Notes under the pieces: generated by a model | Database searches by the model: none | Seen by the model: the letters and a program-made list of their open reading frames with translations, nothing else | Told to the model about the DNA's origin: nothing | Shown: in pieces, positions 1-7,589 of the stretch | Layout of the letters: each line of letters starts with the position of its first letter | Numbering within the stretch: the stretch's first letter is position 1 | Made by a program: the position numbers and the translations under genes | Source of the DNA: Gammaproteobacteria bacterium | GTDB taxonomy: Bacteria; Pseudomonadota; Gammaproteobacteria; SZUA-140 | Reading direction: 5' to 3' | Length of the DNA stretch: 38,224 nt | NCBI GenBank assembly: GCA_016124415.1 | Contig: WGNS01000003.1 | Coordinates: 1-38,224, forward strand

Positions 1-140
1 AACTCCGCAATTGATGAAGTGCACGATTTTACATCTGCGGCATCGGCTGAACAACCACGCAGGGATGTGGCAAGCAGCCTCCAATTGCCATAGTGCAGCG
101 CACTTCTGAAATTTGTGCAGTCGTCTTCTGAAAATGACAG

Positions 141-1700
141 TCAGATCTGACGGACCTTGATGTTCAAGGTCTGGATCCGGTAGGCGATCTGCCTGGGCGT
201 CATATTGAGCAGGCGGGCCGCCTTGGCCTGGACCCAGCCGGCTTCCTCGAGGGCGCCGATGACGCGTTCGCGTTCGTCCAGATTGGGGTCGTTGAAGTCG
301 ATGCGCCGCGCCGGCTGCTGTTCACCGGGACGGATGCGCTCCTCCAGGCCGCTCAGGCCGACCGCATCGCGATCGATGACGCCGTCCGTGCACATGATCG
401 CCGCGCGTTCGAGACAGTTTTCGAGCTCGCGGACGTTGCCCGGCCAGTTGTAACGCATGAGCAATCGGATAGCGCTGTTGGTGATCTCGAGTTCGCGACC
501 CTGATTGCGGGCGATCTTGGAGACGAGGAAGTTGGCGAGATCCGGAATGTCCTCGACACGCTCGCGCAGCGCCGGCGTGTGGATGGGCATGACGTTGAGC
601 CGGTAGTAGAGGTCCTCGCGGAACTCGCCGTTTTGAACATCGGTTTCAAGGTCGCGATTGGTGGCCGCGATGACGCGGACGTCGACCTTGAGGGTCTTGA
701 GACCGCCGACGCGTTCGAACTCGCCCTCCTGCAGCACGCGCAGCAGTTGGGCTTGGAAGGCCGGCGATATCTCGCCGATTTCGTCGAGGAACAGGGTGCC
801 GCCGTTGGCCTGTTCGAAGCGCCCCTTGCGCTGATAGACGGCGCCCGTAAACGCACCTTTCTCGTGGCCGAACAGTTCCGATTCGAGCAGATTGTCGGGC
901 AGGGCGGCGCAGTTCAGTTTGATGAACGGCCCGTTGGAGCGCGAGGAATTGTAATGGATGGCGTTGGCGATCAGTTCCTTGCCGGTGCCCGACTCTCCAC
1001 GGATCAGGACCGTCGTATTCCACTTCGCGACCTGGCGCACTTGGTCGAAGACCAGCCGCATGGCATCGGTGTGCCCCACGATATTGGAGAAGCCGTGCTC
1101 GCCCTTGACGCGTCGGCGCAGCGTGTCGCGCTCGTCGCGCAGTTGCTGCTGTTCCTTCTCGACCTGACGGGCGAGGAGGACGGTCTGGCCGATCAGGTTG
1201 GCGATCATTTCGAGGAAGCGGACCTGTTCGTCCAGCAGGCCGATGCTGCCGGACGGCTGTGCGGTGAACACGCCGATGGTCTCCTGGTCGCCGAGGGTGA
1301 TCGGTACGCCGATGAACGGCAGATTGGGGTCGTAGACGCCCAGGCGGTCCAGGAAACGCGACTCGTCGGCGAGACGGCGCACGACGATCGGTTCGCCGCT
1401 CGAGAGTATCGAGCCGACGATGCCTTCGCCGGGCTGGTAGCGAACCGACTCGATCGGCCGGGTGCCGCCGTCATGGAGCGCGATCACGAGCAGTTCTCCG
1501 GTGTCCTCCTCGACCAGGCTGACCATGCCGTAGCTCAGGCTGCCTTGCTCGTGCAGGACCTTGAGCACGCCTTGCATGCACTCGCGCAGATCGAGCGAGC
1601 AGGACAGCACCTGGCTGACGCGATACAGGGCCGCCAACTCGGATTCGAGAAAGGCCTGGCGGTCGGTCATCGGTATCCGTTCGCTGTGGGTCACGTTCAT
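141..1700 (-). CDS. nifA: NifA, sigma54-dependent activator of nitrogen-fixation genes
   Basis: Enhancer-binding activator that binds TGT-N10-ACA sites and drives sigma54 RNA polymerase at nif promoters. The 519 residues read as an N-terminal GAF domain (about 22-180), a coiled linker (about 180-200), an AAA+ domain with Walker A GESGTGKE (235-242), the sigma54-contact loop GAFTGA (282-287), Walker [11 protein letters not shown], and a C-terminal Fis-type helix-turn-helix (about 480-512). The linker after the AAA+ domain lacks the cysteine cluster of oxygen-sensitive rhizobial NifA, which fits control by the NifL next to it. The start ATG at 1700 overlaps the nifL stop as ATGA and has a GGGAGG ribosome site; the ORF-track start at 1871 lies inside nifL and is rejected. 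The 140 bases downstream carry no gene, so the usual next gene nifB is not visible here. Confidence 0.96.
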   Translation of the reverse strand: MNVTHSERIPMTDRQAFLESELAALYRVSQVLSCSLDLRECMQGVLKVLHEQGSLSYGMVSLVEEDTGELLVIALHDGGTRPIESVRYQPGEGIVGSILSSGEPIVVRRLADESRFLDRLGVYDPNLPFIGVPITLGDQETIGVFTAQPSGSIGLLDEQVRFLEMIANLIGQTVLLARQVEKEQQQLRDERDTLRRRVKGEHGFSNIVGHTDAMRLVFDQVRQVAKWNTTVLIRGESGTGKELIANAIHYNSSRSNGPFIKLNCAALPDNLLESELFGHEKGAFTGAVYQRKGRFEQANGGTLFLDEIGEISPAFQAQLLRVLQEGEFERVGGLKTLKVDVRVIAATNRDLETDVQNGEFREDLYYRLNVMPIHTPALRERVEDIPDLANFLVSKIARNQGRELEITNSAIRLLMRYNWPGNVRELENCLERAAIMCTDGVIDRDAVGLSGLEERIRPGEQQPARRIDFNDPNLDERERVIGALEEAGWVQAKAARLLNMTPRQIAYRIQTLNIKVRQI

Positions 1701-3340
1701 GAGCGCCTCCCGTTCGAACTCTCGACCGGACGGCTGCTGGCCGGAAAGTTGATGCGTACCAGGCAGCCGTCGAGGAAGTTCGTGCCGATGTCGATGACGC
1801 CGTTGTGCTGGTTGATCGTGTCCTGCACGAGGGACAGTCCCATGCCCGAATGGCTTCGGCCCCGCCGCCATCCCGTGTAGAAGGGCTCGAAGATCTTGAG
1901 CCGGGCCGACTCGGCGATGCCGGGTCCGTTGTCCTGGATCTGGACCTCGACGCCGTCGTCCTGGCTCCGGGTCGCGATGCGGATGACGCGCTCCGGTTTA
2001 CCTGATTCGGTGACGGCCTGTAGGGCGTTTTCGAGCAGGCGCATGAACATGCTGCGCAATTGGTTGGCCCGACCGACGATCGACGGCACGATGGTTTGCG
2101 GATGCCACTCGATCGTGACCCCCTGGGCGAGAAAATCTTCAGTCATGAGCATCATGACGTCCTGTAGCAGTTCGTTGATGTTGAGGCTGGATTCGCGCTC
2201 CTGCAGTTCGGCGGGCAATGCGGCGCGCAGGGTATCCATGGCCTCGCGGCCGGAGGCGAGGACCTGATCGAGAATCTGGCTCGTGCGCGCGACGTCGGTG
2301 CCGCGACCGATCATGCCGGCGGCGGCCTGAATCACGTTGATCGGTGTCTGCATCTGGAAGATGGCGCCGGACAGCGCCTCGCGCATGCCCTGGATTCGCG
2401 CCTGTTCGGCAAGGCTTGCGCGCAGGTGTTGCATGCGGACCTGTTCGAGCTGGCGTTTCAAGACGGTGATCTCGTTGGCCACGAGCAGCAGACAGCAGCG
2501 CCGCTGGGCATGGTCCCGGAAGTATCCGCTGGCCGTGATGTCCAGCTCGTCGACCCACGTGCCGGAGACCGAGAACCAGCGCGGCTCCACTCGTCCGCTG
2601 ATGTCCAGACGCACCTCGATTTCGGTGAAGTCCCGGCTGTCCGAACAGGGCCGCTGATGTTTGCCGCCTTTTTCGGGGGGCTGGATCGAGTCCAGGAAGA
2701 GGTGTGCGGGTTCCTTGCCGCGCAGATCGCCGAACAGTTTCTTGTAGGCCTGATTGTCGAGTAGGACCTTGCGGTCGGCGTCGAGCAGGGCGACGATCAC
2801 GGGGGCCGAGTCGAGCACGGATTCGAGCAGGGCCTTTTGGTTGCGGACCTGACGTTCCAGGGCATTCAGTTCAGTGACGTCGCGGTGTATGCCCAGGAAG
2901 TAGGCGATTTCACCCTTTTCGTCGAGTACGGGGGAAATCAACAATTCGGCGAGATAGGCCTCGCCGTTCTTGCGCCGGTTGACCAGCGTGCCGCGCCAGG
3001 TTTCCTTGTTTTGGATCGTTGTCCAGAGCTTCTTATAGACCTCGACCGGCGTTTGTTTGTGCGACAGCAGCGATTCATTCTTGCCGAGGACGAAGGCGCG
3101 GTTGTATCCCGTCAGCGTTTCGAAGGACGGGTTCACATAGAGCATATTGGCCTTGTCGTCCGTGATGGAGATAGCCAGCGGCGATTGTTGGGCGATTTCG
3201 AAGAAAAGCCGGGTCGACAAAAAGCTTTGATCCGCCACCGTTCCCTTGGGTAGCGCCGCCAGCAGTTCCGCGATCAGCTCACTGCTGTCTTTGTGGTCGG
3301 CCTTGTCATTGGTGTCGGATTCGGGGCGTGTTTGCGGCAT
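1697..3340 (-). CDS. nifL: NifL, redox- and nitrogen-responsive anti-activator of NifA
   Basis: Flavoprotein that binds and inhibits NifA under oxygen or fixed nitrogen. The 547 residues contain PAS1 (about 45-155, with the NifL-typical stretches GKNES, LVNRRK and YFLGIHRDVTEL; the FAD-binding domain in the family), PAS2 (about 170-295), a degenerate dimerisation helix region (300-375) and a GHKL ATP/ADP-binding domain (about 385-533) with N-box LLENALQAV, G1 DNGPGI, F-box FEPFYTG and G2 SGMGLSLV. Where histidine kinases carry the phospho-accepting His, this protein reads FQMQTPIN, with Phe328 in place of His, so phosphotransfer is unlikely. The start ATG at 3340 is chosen for its AAGGTG ribosome site; the track's longer start has no support. 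It is translationally coupled to nifA. A sigma54 promoter candidate lies about 40-55 bases upstream. Confidence 0.95.
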   Translation of the reverse strand: MPQTRPESDTNDKADHKDSSELIAELLAALPKGTVADQSFLSTRLFFEIAQQSPLAISITDDKANMLYVNPSFETLTGYNRAFVLGKNESLLSHKQTPVEVYKKLWTTIQNKETWRGTLVNRRKNGEAYLAELLISPVLDEKGEIAYFLGIHRDVTELNALERQVRNQKALLESVLDSAPVIVALLDADRKVLLDNQAYKKLFGDLRGKEPAHLFLDSIQPPEKGGKHQRPCSDSRDFTEIEVRLDISGRVEPRWFSVSGTWVDELDITASGYFRDHAQRRCCLLLVANEITVLKRQLEQVRMQHLRASLAEQARIQGMREALSGAIFQMQTPINVIQAAAGMIGRGTDVARTSQILDQVLASGREAMDTLRAALPAELQERESSLNINELLQDVMMLMTEDFLAQGVTIEWHPQTIVPSIVGRANQLRSMFMRLLENALQAVTESGKPERVIRIATRSQDDGVEVQIQDNGPGIAESARLKIFEPFYTGWRRGRSHSGMGLSLVQDTINQHNGVIDIGTNFLDGCLVRINFPASSRPVESSNGRRS

Positions 3341-3378
3341 GTCTGGATCACCTTGGAACGACAATGTTCGTAGTGATT

Positions 3379-3394
3379 TGCAAAAATTATTCCT
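3379..3394 (-). promoter_or_regulatory. Candidate sigma54 -24/-12 promoter of nifLA
   Basis: On the minus strand the sequence reads aGGaataatttttGCa: GG and GC with exactly 10 bases between, and a good -12 element (TTTTTGCA). The -24 element is weaker than the TGGCAC consensus. The predicted transcript would start near 3369, giving a leader of about 29 bases before the nifL ATG. K. pneumoniae nifLA is sigma54-dependent, A. vinelandii nifLA is not usually described so, hence this is a genuine uncertainty. Confidence 0.5.
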
Positions 3395-3451
3395 TAGCAA
3401 TCCGGTAGGAATTCGCCGGGCGTGTTCGATGAGTCGATATTTTTGTATCAT

Positions 3452-3464
3452 AATCAATAAGTTG
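3452..3464 (+). promoter_or_regulatory. IHF-binding-site match on the nifL side
   Basis: AATCAATAAGTTG matches the IHF consensus WATCAANNNNTTR at every defined position. It lies between the nifL promoter candidate and the NifA-type sites, centred about 90 bases upstream of the predicted nifL start, where a DNA bend would help a remote activator reach sigma54 polymerase. Confidence 0.5.
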
Positions 3465-3530
3465 AATATAAGTTTCGACGCCTTTCCCGCGGGTTTGACG
3501 CCATCCGGCGGTGGTCGCTTAAGCGTCTGA

Positions 3531-3561
3531 TTGCACGGTGAAGTGATCCAACACGGTGCAA
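3531..3561. promoter_or_regulatory. Inverted repeat TTGCAC...GTGCAA, possible NtrC-like site
   Basis: TTGCAC (3531-3536) and GTGCAA (3556-3561) are perfect inverted arms 19 bases apart, and CACGGTG is also directly repeated inside them 18 bases apart. The half sites resemble the NtrC half site GGTGCA, but the spacing is much larger than the usual NtrC palindrome, so a NtrC role is speculative. Confidence 0.2.
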
Positions 3562-3571
3562 TGCCCCATCT

Positions 3572-3587
3572 TGTCGCATCCCCGACA
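3572..3587. promoter_or_regulatory. NifA upstream activator sequence 1
   Basis: TGT-CGCATCCCCG-ACA is an exact match to the palindromic NifA recognition pattern TGT-N10-ACA. It lies about 210 bases from the predicted nifL start and about 244 from the predicted rnfA start, within or slightly beyond the usual activator distance for both. Confidence 0.6.
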
Positions 3588-3612
3588 AACGCTTTGGCCG
3601 TTTCTTTTTGCT

Positions 3613-3628
3613 TGTCGCCTTCGTAACA
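3613..3628. promoter_or_regulatory. NifA upstream activator sequence 2
   Basis: TGT-CGCCTTCGTA-ACA is a second exact TGT-N10-ACA, 41 bases (about four helical turns) from the first, so both would face the same side of the DNA. The first four bases after TGT-CGC are similar in both copies. It lies about 204 bases from the predicted rnfA start. Confidence 0.6.
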
Positions 3629-3711
3629 GCTCCCGACATGACTCCGACCGTTGCGGCGGTCTCCTGAAATAACTGGAAACGATTTTGTTCCGATTCCATT
3701 TCATCAGCGAT

Positions 3712-3730
3712 AACAGGGTGTTGCCCTGTT
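3712..3730. repeat. Perfect inverted repeat AACAGGG-N5-CCCTGTT
   Basis: Seven-base perfect arms flank TGTTG. It sits between the NifA-type sites and the rnfA promoter. It is not a TGT-N10-ACA site and has no following T-run, so a repressor operator or a structural element are both possible; I cannot assign a factor. Confidence 0.35.
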
Positions 3731-3741
3731 TACGGTGTGGT

Positions 3742-3754
3742 TATCACGATCTTG
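3742..3754 (+). promoter_or_regulatory. IHF-like site on the rnfA side
   Basis: TATCACGATCTTG matches WATCAANNNNTTR with one mismatch. It lies between the NifA-type sites and the rnfA promoter, centred about 76 bases upstream of the predicted start, mirroring the exact-match IHF site on the nifL side. Confidence 0.35.
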
Positions 3755-3797
3755 CGGGCCTTTCTATCAAGGGTGGGCGGGGACATCGGCGGGATTC

Positions 3798-3813
3798 TGG
3801 CATGGTTGCTGCA
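3798..3813 (+). promoter_or_regulatory. Sigma54 -24/-12 promoter of the rnf operon
   Basis: TGGCATGGTTGCTGCA matches TGGCACG-N4-TTGCA at nearly all defined bases (C to T in the -24 element and T to C in the -12), with the required 10 bases between GG and GC. Transcription would begin near 3824, 28 bases before the rnfA ATG. Confidence 0.75.
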
Positions 3814-3851
3814 GTTCGTGATGCACGATTCCATGAAGCCTGTGTGAAACA

Positions 3852-4433
3852 ATGACGGAATATCTGCTGCTGATCATTTCGACCGCCCTGGTCAACAACG
3901 TCGTCCTGGTCAAGTTCCTGGGACTGTGTCCGTTCATGGGCGTGTCGAGCAAGATCGATTCGGCTGTCGGTATGGGATTGGCGACGACCTTCGTGCTGAC
4001 GCTCGCGGCCGTCTTCAGCTGGTTGATCGAGTACCTGATCCTGCAGCCGCTCGATATCGGCTTCTTGCGCATCATGAGTTTCATCCTCGTGATCGCGGCG
4101 GTGGTTCAGTTTACCGAGCTTGCCGTTCGCAAGCTGTCGCCCGGCCTCTATCAGGTGCTCGGTATCTTCCTGCCCCTGATCACGACGAACTGCGCCGTGC
4201 TCGGTGTTGCGTTGCTCAACGTCCAGCAGGAAAACGATTTCATTCACAGCCTGTTGTACGGGTTCAGTTCGGCGCTCGGTTTCACCCTGGTCATGGTGAT
4301 TTTCGCGGGGCTCAGGGAGCGTCTGGCACGCGCCCAAGTGCCGGCCACCTTCGCCGGTTCGCCGATCGGTTTTGTCGTGGCGGGACTGTTGTCCCTGGCG
4401 TTCATGGGCTTTTCCGGCCTGGCGACGCATTAG
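3852..4433 (+). CDS. rnfA: RnfA, membrane subunit of Rnf ferredoxin:NAD+ oxidoreductase
   Basis: Integral membrane subunit of the ion-translocating Rnf complex (RnfA/NqrE family), about six transmembrane helices over 193 residues, the normal family length. Family hallmarks include [18 protein letters not shown] near the N terminus and [12 protein letters not shown] in the middle; these conserved cysteines ligate a membrane [2Fe-2S] centre shared with RnfE. First gene of a tight rnfABCDGEH operon behind a sigma54 promoter. In A. vinelandii the equivalent nif-linked Rnf1 operon supplies reduced ferredoxin/flavodoxin for nitrogenase, and the location beside nifLA points to the same job here. The Shine-Dalgarno sequence is poor. 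Confidence 0.95.
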   Translation: MTEYLLLIISTALVNNVVLVKFLGLCPFMGVSSKIDSAVGMGLATTFVLTLAAVFSWLIEYLILQPLDIGFLRIMSFILVIAAVVQFTELAVRKLSPGLYQVLGIFLPLITTNCAVLGVALLNVQQENDFIHSLLYGFSSALGFTLVMVIFAGLRERLARAQVPATFAGSPIGFVVAGLLSLAFMGFSGLATH

Positions 4434-4453
4434 GAAATGCATAGGAGAGAGCG

Positions 4454-4984
4454 ATGGTGGCCGCACTTGTCAGTCTGATGATCCTGGGTCTTTCGCTTGG
4501 CGTCCTGCTCGGGGTCGCCGCCCGGGTCTTTAAGGTCGAGGGCAACCCGCTCGAGGCCGAGATCGAGGCCATGTTGCCGGGTTCCCAGTGCGGTCAATGC
4601 GGTTTCCCGGGTTGTTCCCCGGCTGCAGCCGCAGTCGCCAACGGTAAGGCCCCGGTGACGCTGTGCCCGCCGGGCGGTCGCAACCTGGCTCAGGCCCTCG
4701 CGAACAAGCTCGGTGTCACGGTAGACCTTTCCGGCGTTGAGGACCAGATGCCTATCTACGCGCACATACGCGAAGGTCTCTGCATCGGTTGTACCAAATG
4801 CTTCAAGCGCTGCCCGACCGACGCGATCATGGGGGCGCATGAGCAGATCCACGTCGTCTTCCGCGATGCCTGCACGGGATGCAAGAAGTGTTTTGAGGTC
4901 TGTCCGACCGAGTGCATCGAGATGCGTCCGATCGAACCGACCACCCAGACCTGGTACTGGTCGAAACCTTTGGAAGCCGGCTGA
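4454..4984 (+). CDS. rnfB: RnfB, iron-sulfur subunit of Rnf complex
   Basis: Membrane-anchored ferredoxin-like subunit that passes electrons between soluble ferredoxin and the complex. It has an N-terminal transmembrane helix (about 4-23), the four-Cys CxxCGxxGC motif with CGQCGFPGC (Cys46, 49, 54, 71) and two [4Fe-4S] motifs, CIGCTKCFKRCP (110-121) and CTGCKKCFEVCP (140-151). At 176 residues it is a short-form RnfB of proteobacterial type. An AGGAGAG ribosome site precedes the ATG, 20 bases after rnfA; the stop codon overlaps the rnfC start by one base. Confidence 0.95.
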   Translation: MVAALVSLMILGLSLGVLLGVAARVFKVEGNPLEAEIEAMLPGSQCGQCGFPGCSPAAAAVANGKAPVTLCPPGGRNLAQALANKLGVTVDLSGVEDQMPIYAHIREGLCIGCTKCFKRCPTDAIMGAHEQIHVVFRDACTGCKKCFEVCPTECIEMRPIEPTTQTWYWSKPLEAG

Positions 4985-6495
4985 TGAAACCGCTCAGAAA
5001 ATTATTCAAGATCCGGGGCGGCGTTCATCCCGACGATCACAAGGGCCGCACCGCTCAGTCGTCCATCGAGGACATGCCCATGCCTGCGCTGCTGCACATT
5101 CCGCTGCAACAGCATATCGGTTCGCCGGCATCGCCGATGGTGAAGCGCGGCGACCGCGTGCTTAAGGGTCAGTTGCTTGCGCACAGCCAGGGCATGATTT
5201 CGGCGCCCGTGCACGCCCCGACCTCGGGGCGGATCGTCGGCGTAGGCAACTATCCCGCTCATCACCCGTCCGGACTCTCGGTACATACGATCACCTTGCA
5301 GCCGGACGGCGCGGATCGCTGGATCGAGGGCGAAGCTCCGCCGACGGATCCGTTCGCGCTCGAACCCGAGGAGATTGCGACGCGCGTGGCCGCGGCCGGT
5401 ATCGTCGGCATGGGCGGCGCGACTTTTCCATCGGCCGTCAAACTGAACCTGCGCAGCCGCTATTGCCTGGAGACGCTGGTCATCAACGGTGCTGAATGCG
5501 AACCCTATTTGACCTGTGACGACCGGCTTATGCGCGAGGAGAGCGCAGCGGTCATCGACGGCATTCGCATCATGGCGTATGCCCTTGGCGTGAAGCGGGT
5601 CATCATCGGTATCGAGAACAACAAGCCGGAGGCCCAGGCTGCCATGCAGGCCGCGGCCGAGGCGTTTCCCGAAATCGAAATCGCGCGACTGCCGGCTCGT
5701 TATCCGATGGGTTCGGAAAAGCATCTGGTGCAGACCGTGACCGGTGTGGAGACCCCGGCCCGCGGACTCACCGCCGACATCGGCGTGGTCGTCCACAACG
5801 TCGCTACCGCCTACGCGGTACATGATGCCCTGCGTTTCGGTCGCCCGCTGATCTCGCGCGTCGTGACGATCAGTGGCGGGGCGATCCGACTACCGAAGAA
5901 TCTGCGCGTGTTGATCGGTACGCCGATCGAGGAACTGATCACCCATTGCGGCGGCTATTCCGAGACGCCCGAGCGTTTGATCAGCGGCGGTCCGATGATG
6001 GGTCAGCCGCTGCCCGGCACGCGTGTGCCGATCATCAAGGGCAGCAACGGCGTGCTGGCGCTGACGGTGCGCGAAACGAAAGCGGAAGAGGCTATGCCCT
6101 GTATCCGTTGCGCGAGCTGCGTCAAGGCCTGCCCCTGCGGTCTGGTGCCGCTGGAAATGGCGAACTACATCCGTAGCGGCGATCTCGAAGGCGCCGTGGC
6201 CTACGGCCTGATGGACTGCATTTCCTGTGGTTCGTGCGCCTTCGTCTGTCCTTCGAACATCCGTCTCGTTCAGTTCTTCAACTATGCCAAGGGCGAGCTG
6301 ACCGCCCGGCAGCGCGCCGAGCATACGCAAAACGAGACCCGTCGCCTGGCCGAGGCCCGTACGATTCGACTGGAACGCCAGAAGCAGGCCAAGCGCGAGG
6401 CCATGGCCCGTCGCAAGCAGGCCCAGGAAGCGGCCAAGCAGGCCAAGCAAGCCGCCGAGGCGAGGGCGCAACAAGCCGCGAGGACAGGTTCATGA
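4984..6495 (+). CDS. rnfC: RnfC, NADH-binding flavo-iron-sulfur subunit of Rnf complex
   Basis: Peripheral cytoplasmic subunit with the NADH/FMN site and two [4Fe-4S] clusters. The 503-residue protein has a barrel-sandwich start (GGVHPDDHKG), the FMN/NAD region with GMGGATFPSAVK and NGAECEPYLTCDDRLM, a SLBB-like segment, and ferredoxin motifs CIRCASCVKACPCG (about 371-384) and CISCGSCAFVCP (about 411-422). The C terminus is a highly charged Lys/Ala/Gln helical tail, short compared with E. coli RsxC but of the same character. The start is the ATG at 4984 that overlaps the rnfB TGA; the track start at 4912 is inside rnfB. Confidence 0.95.
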   Translation: MKPLRKLFKIRGGVHPDDHKGRTAQSSIEDMPMPALLHIPLQQHIGSPASPMVKRGDRVLKGQLLAHSQGMISAPVHAPTSGRIVGVGNYPAHHPSGLSVHTITLQPDGADRWIEGEAPPTDPFALEPEEIATRVAAAGIVGMGGATFPSAVKLNLRSRYCLETLVINGAECEPYLTCDDRLMREESAAVIDGIRIMAYALGVKRVIIGIENNKPEAQAAMQAAAEAFPEIEIARLPARYPMGSEKHLVQTVTGVETPARGLTADIGVVVHNVATAYAVHDALRFGRPLISRVVTISGGAIRLPKNLRVLIGTPIEELITHCGGYSETPERLISGGPMMGQPLPGTRVPIIKGSNGVLALTVRETKAEEAMPCIRCASCVKACPCGLVPLEMANYIRSGDLEGAVAYGLMDCISCGSCAFVCPSNIRLVQFFNYAKGELTARQRAEHTQNETRRLAEARTIRLERQKQAKREAMARRKQAQEAAKQAKQAAEARAQQAARTGS

Positions 6496-7589
6496 GCGGC
6501 CCGGTCAGCGGTCCTCACGCCCATGGCGCGATCAGTCTGCGGCAGACCATGCTGTTGGTCATGCTGGCTTTGCTGCCGGCGACGCTGTTCGGCCTCTCTA
6601 TCTACGGCTGGCCCGCGTTCAATCTGCTGACGGTCACGATCGTGGCTTCGCTGCTCGCCGAGGCGGTCTGCCTCGTGATCGCCGGCAAACCGGTCGGGAT
6701 CTATCTGAAGGACGGTTCCGCCATCCTGACCGGCTGGCTGCTCGCGATGACTCTGCCACCGTGGGCGCCCTGGTGGATCGGCGTGTGCGGCGCCCTGATC
6801 GCGATCGTGCTCGGCAAGCAGGTCTTCGGCGGTATCGGCCAGAATCTGTTCAATCCGGCCATGGTCGCGCGCGTCGCGCTCCTGATCGCGTTTCCGCTCG
6901 AGATGACGACCTTCGTGGCGCCCAAGCCCCTGTTTACCGAGTCGGCGCCCGATTTCGTGCAGTCGCTCGCGATCACCTTCGGCGGCGGCATGCACATCGA
7001 CGCCGTCAGCAGCGCCACGACGCTCGGATTCGTCAAGACCGAACTCGGCCGCCATAATCCGCTCGACGGCGCATTGTCCCAGGTCTTCGATCTGCTGAAC
7101 GGGTTTACGGGCTTCATGCCCGGCAGTATGGGCGAGACGTCGGCCATGCTGGTCCTGCTCGGCGGGTTGTTCCTGCTGTACCGGCGCATCATCAGCTGGC
7201 ATATCCCGGTCGCGATGATCGCGAGCATCACGCTGCTCGCCGGCGTGTTTCACACATTGTCGCCAGAGCATTTTACGGGCCCGCTCGTCCATTTATTGTC
7301 CGGCGCGACCCTGCTCGGCGCGTTTTTCATCGCGACCGATCTCGTGACATCGCCCGTGACAGCCAGGGGACAAATCATCTTCGGCGCCGGCTGCGGGGTC
7401 CTGGTCTACGTCATCCGCAGCTGGGCAAACTATCCGGAAGGCGTGGCCTTCGCCGTCATGCTCATGAACGCGCTGACGCCGCTGATCGATCATTACGTCC
7501 GGCCGCGCGTCTACGGTCGCGACCGCAAAGGCCAGCCGCTCGTTTACAAGGGCGAGTCGTGGGAACGGGATTCGGAGGCGTCGCGATGA
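6492..7589 (+). CDS. rnfD: RnfD, FMN-bearing membrane subunit of Rnf complex
   Basis: Integral membrane subunit (RnfD/NqrB family, 365 residues, the usual length) with about nine or ten hydrophobic helices. FNPAMVARVALL and DAVSSATTLG are family signatures; the threonine of the SSAT-type motif is the expected site of covalent phosphoester-linked FMN. DGSAILTGWLLAMTLPP is also typical. It starts at the ATG overlapping the rnfC stop (ATGA, four bases) and overlaps rnfG by four bases in the same way. The longer track ORF from 6234 runs antiphase through rnfC and is not used. Confidence 0.95.
   Translation: MSGPVSGPHAHGAISLRQTMLLVMLALLPATLFGLSIYGWPAFNLLTVTIVASLLAEAVCLVIAGKPVGIYLKDGSAILTGWLLAMTLPPWAPWWIGVCGALIAIVLGKQVFGGIGQNLFNPAMVARVALLIAFPLEMTTFVAPKPLFTESAPDFVQSLAITFGGGMHIDAVSSATTLGFVKTELGRHNPLDGALSQVFDLLNGFTGFMPGSMGETSAMLVLLGGLFLLYRRIISWHIPVAMIASITLLAGVFHTLSPEHFTGPLVHLLSGATLLGAFFIATDLVTSPVTARGQIIFGAGCGVLVYVIRSWANYPEGVAFAVMLMNALTPLIDHYVRPRVYGRDRKGQPLVYKGESWERDSEASR

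Larger units (their letters stand above)
3341..3851. promoter_or_regulatory. Divergent nifL / rnfA control region
   Basis: This is a 511-bp gene-free stretch between two divergent operons. It is more AT-rich near nifL than the flanking coding DNA. It holds a sigma54 promoter candidate facing each way, two TGT-N10-ACA NifA-type sites near its midpoint, IHF-like sequences on both sides, and two unexplained inverted repeats; each is listed separately. The small minus-strand ORFs here (3454-3699, 3519-3704) have no domain, no ribosome site and basic low-complexity composition, so I do not call them. Confidence 0.85.

Noticed and set aside
1-140. A nifB promoter or gene start downstream of nifA
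   Set aside because: Scanning for GG-N10-GC facing left found only spacings or bases that fail; no coding start is visible.
3488-3505. Second minus-strand GG-N10-GC (TGGCGTCAAACCCGC) as nifL promoter
   Set aside because: Its -24 part is fair, but the -12 is CCCGC rather than TTGCA, so the 3379-3394 element is the better choice.
3454-3699. 81-codon ORF in the nifL-rnfA gap
   Set aside because: It overlaps the NifA and IHF-like sites, has no ribosome site and looks like random basic sequence.
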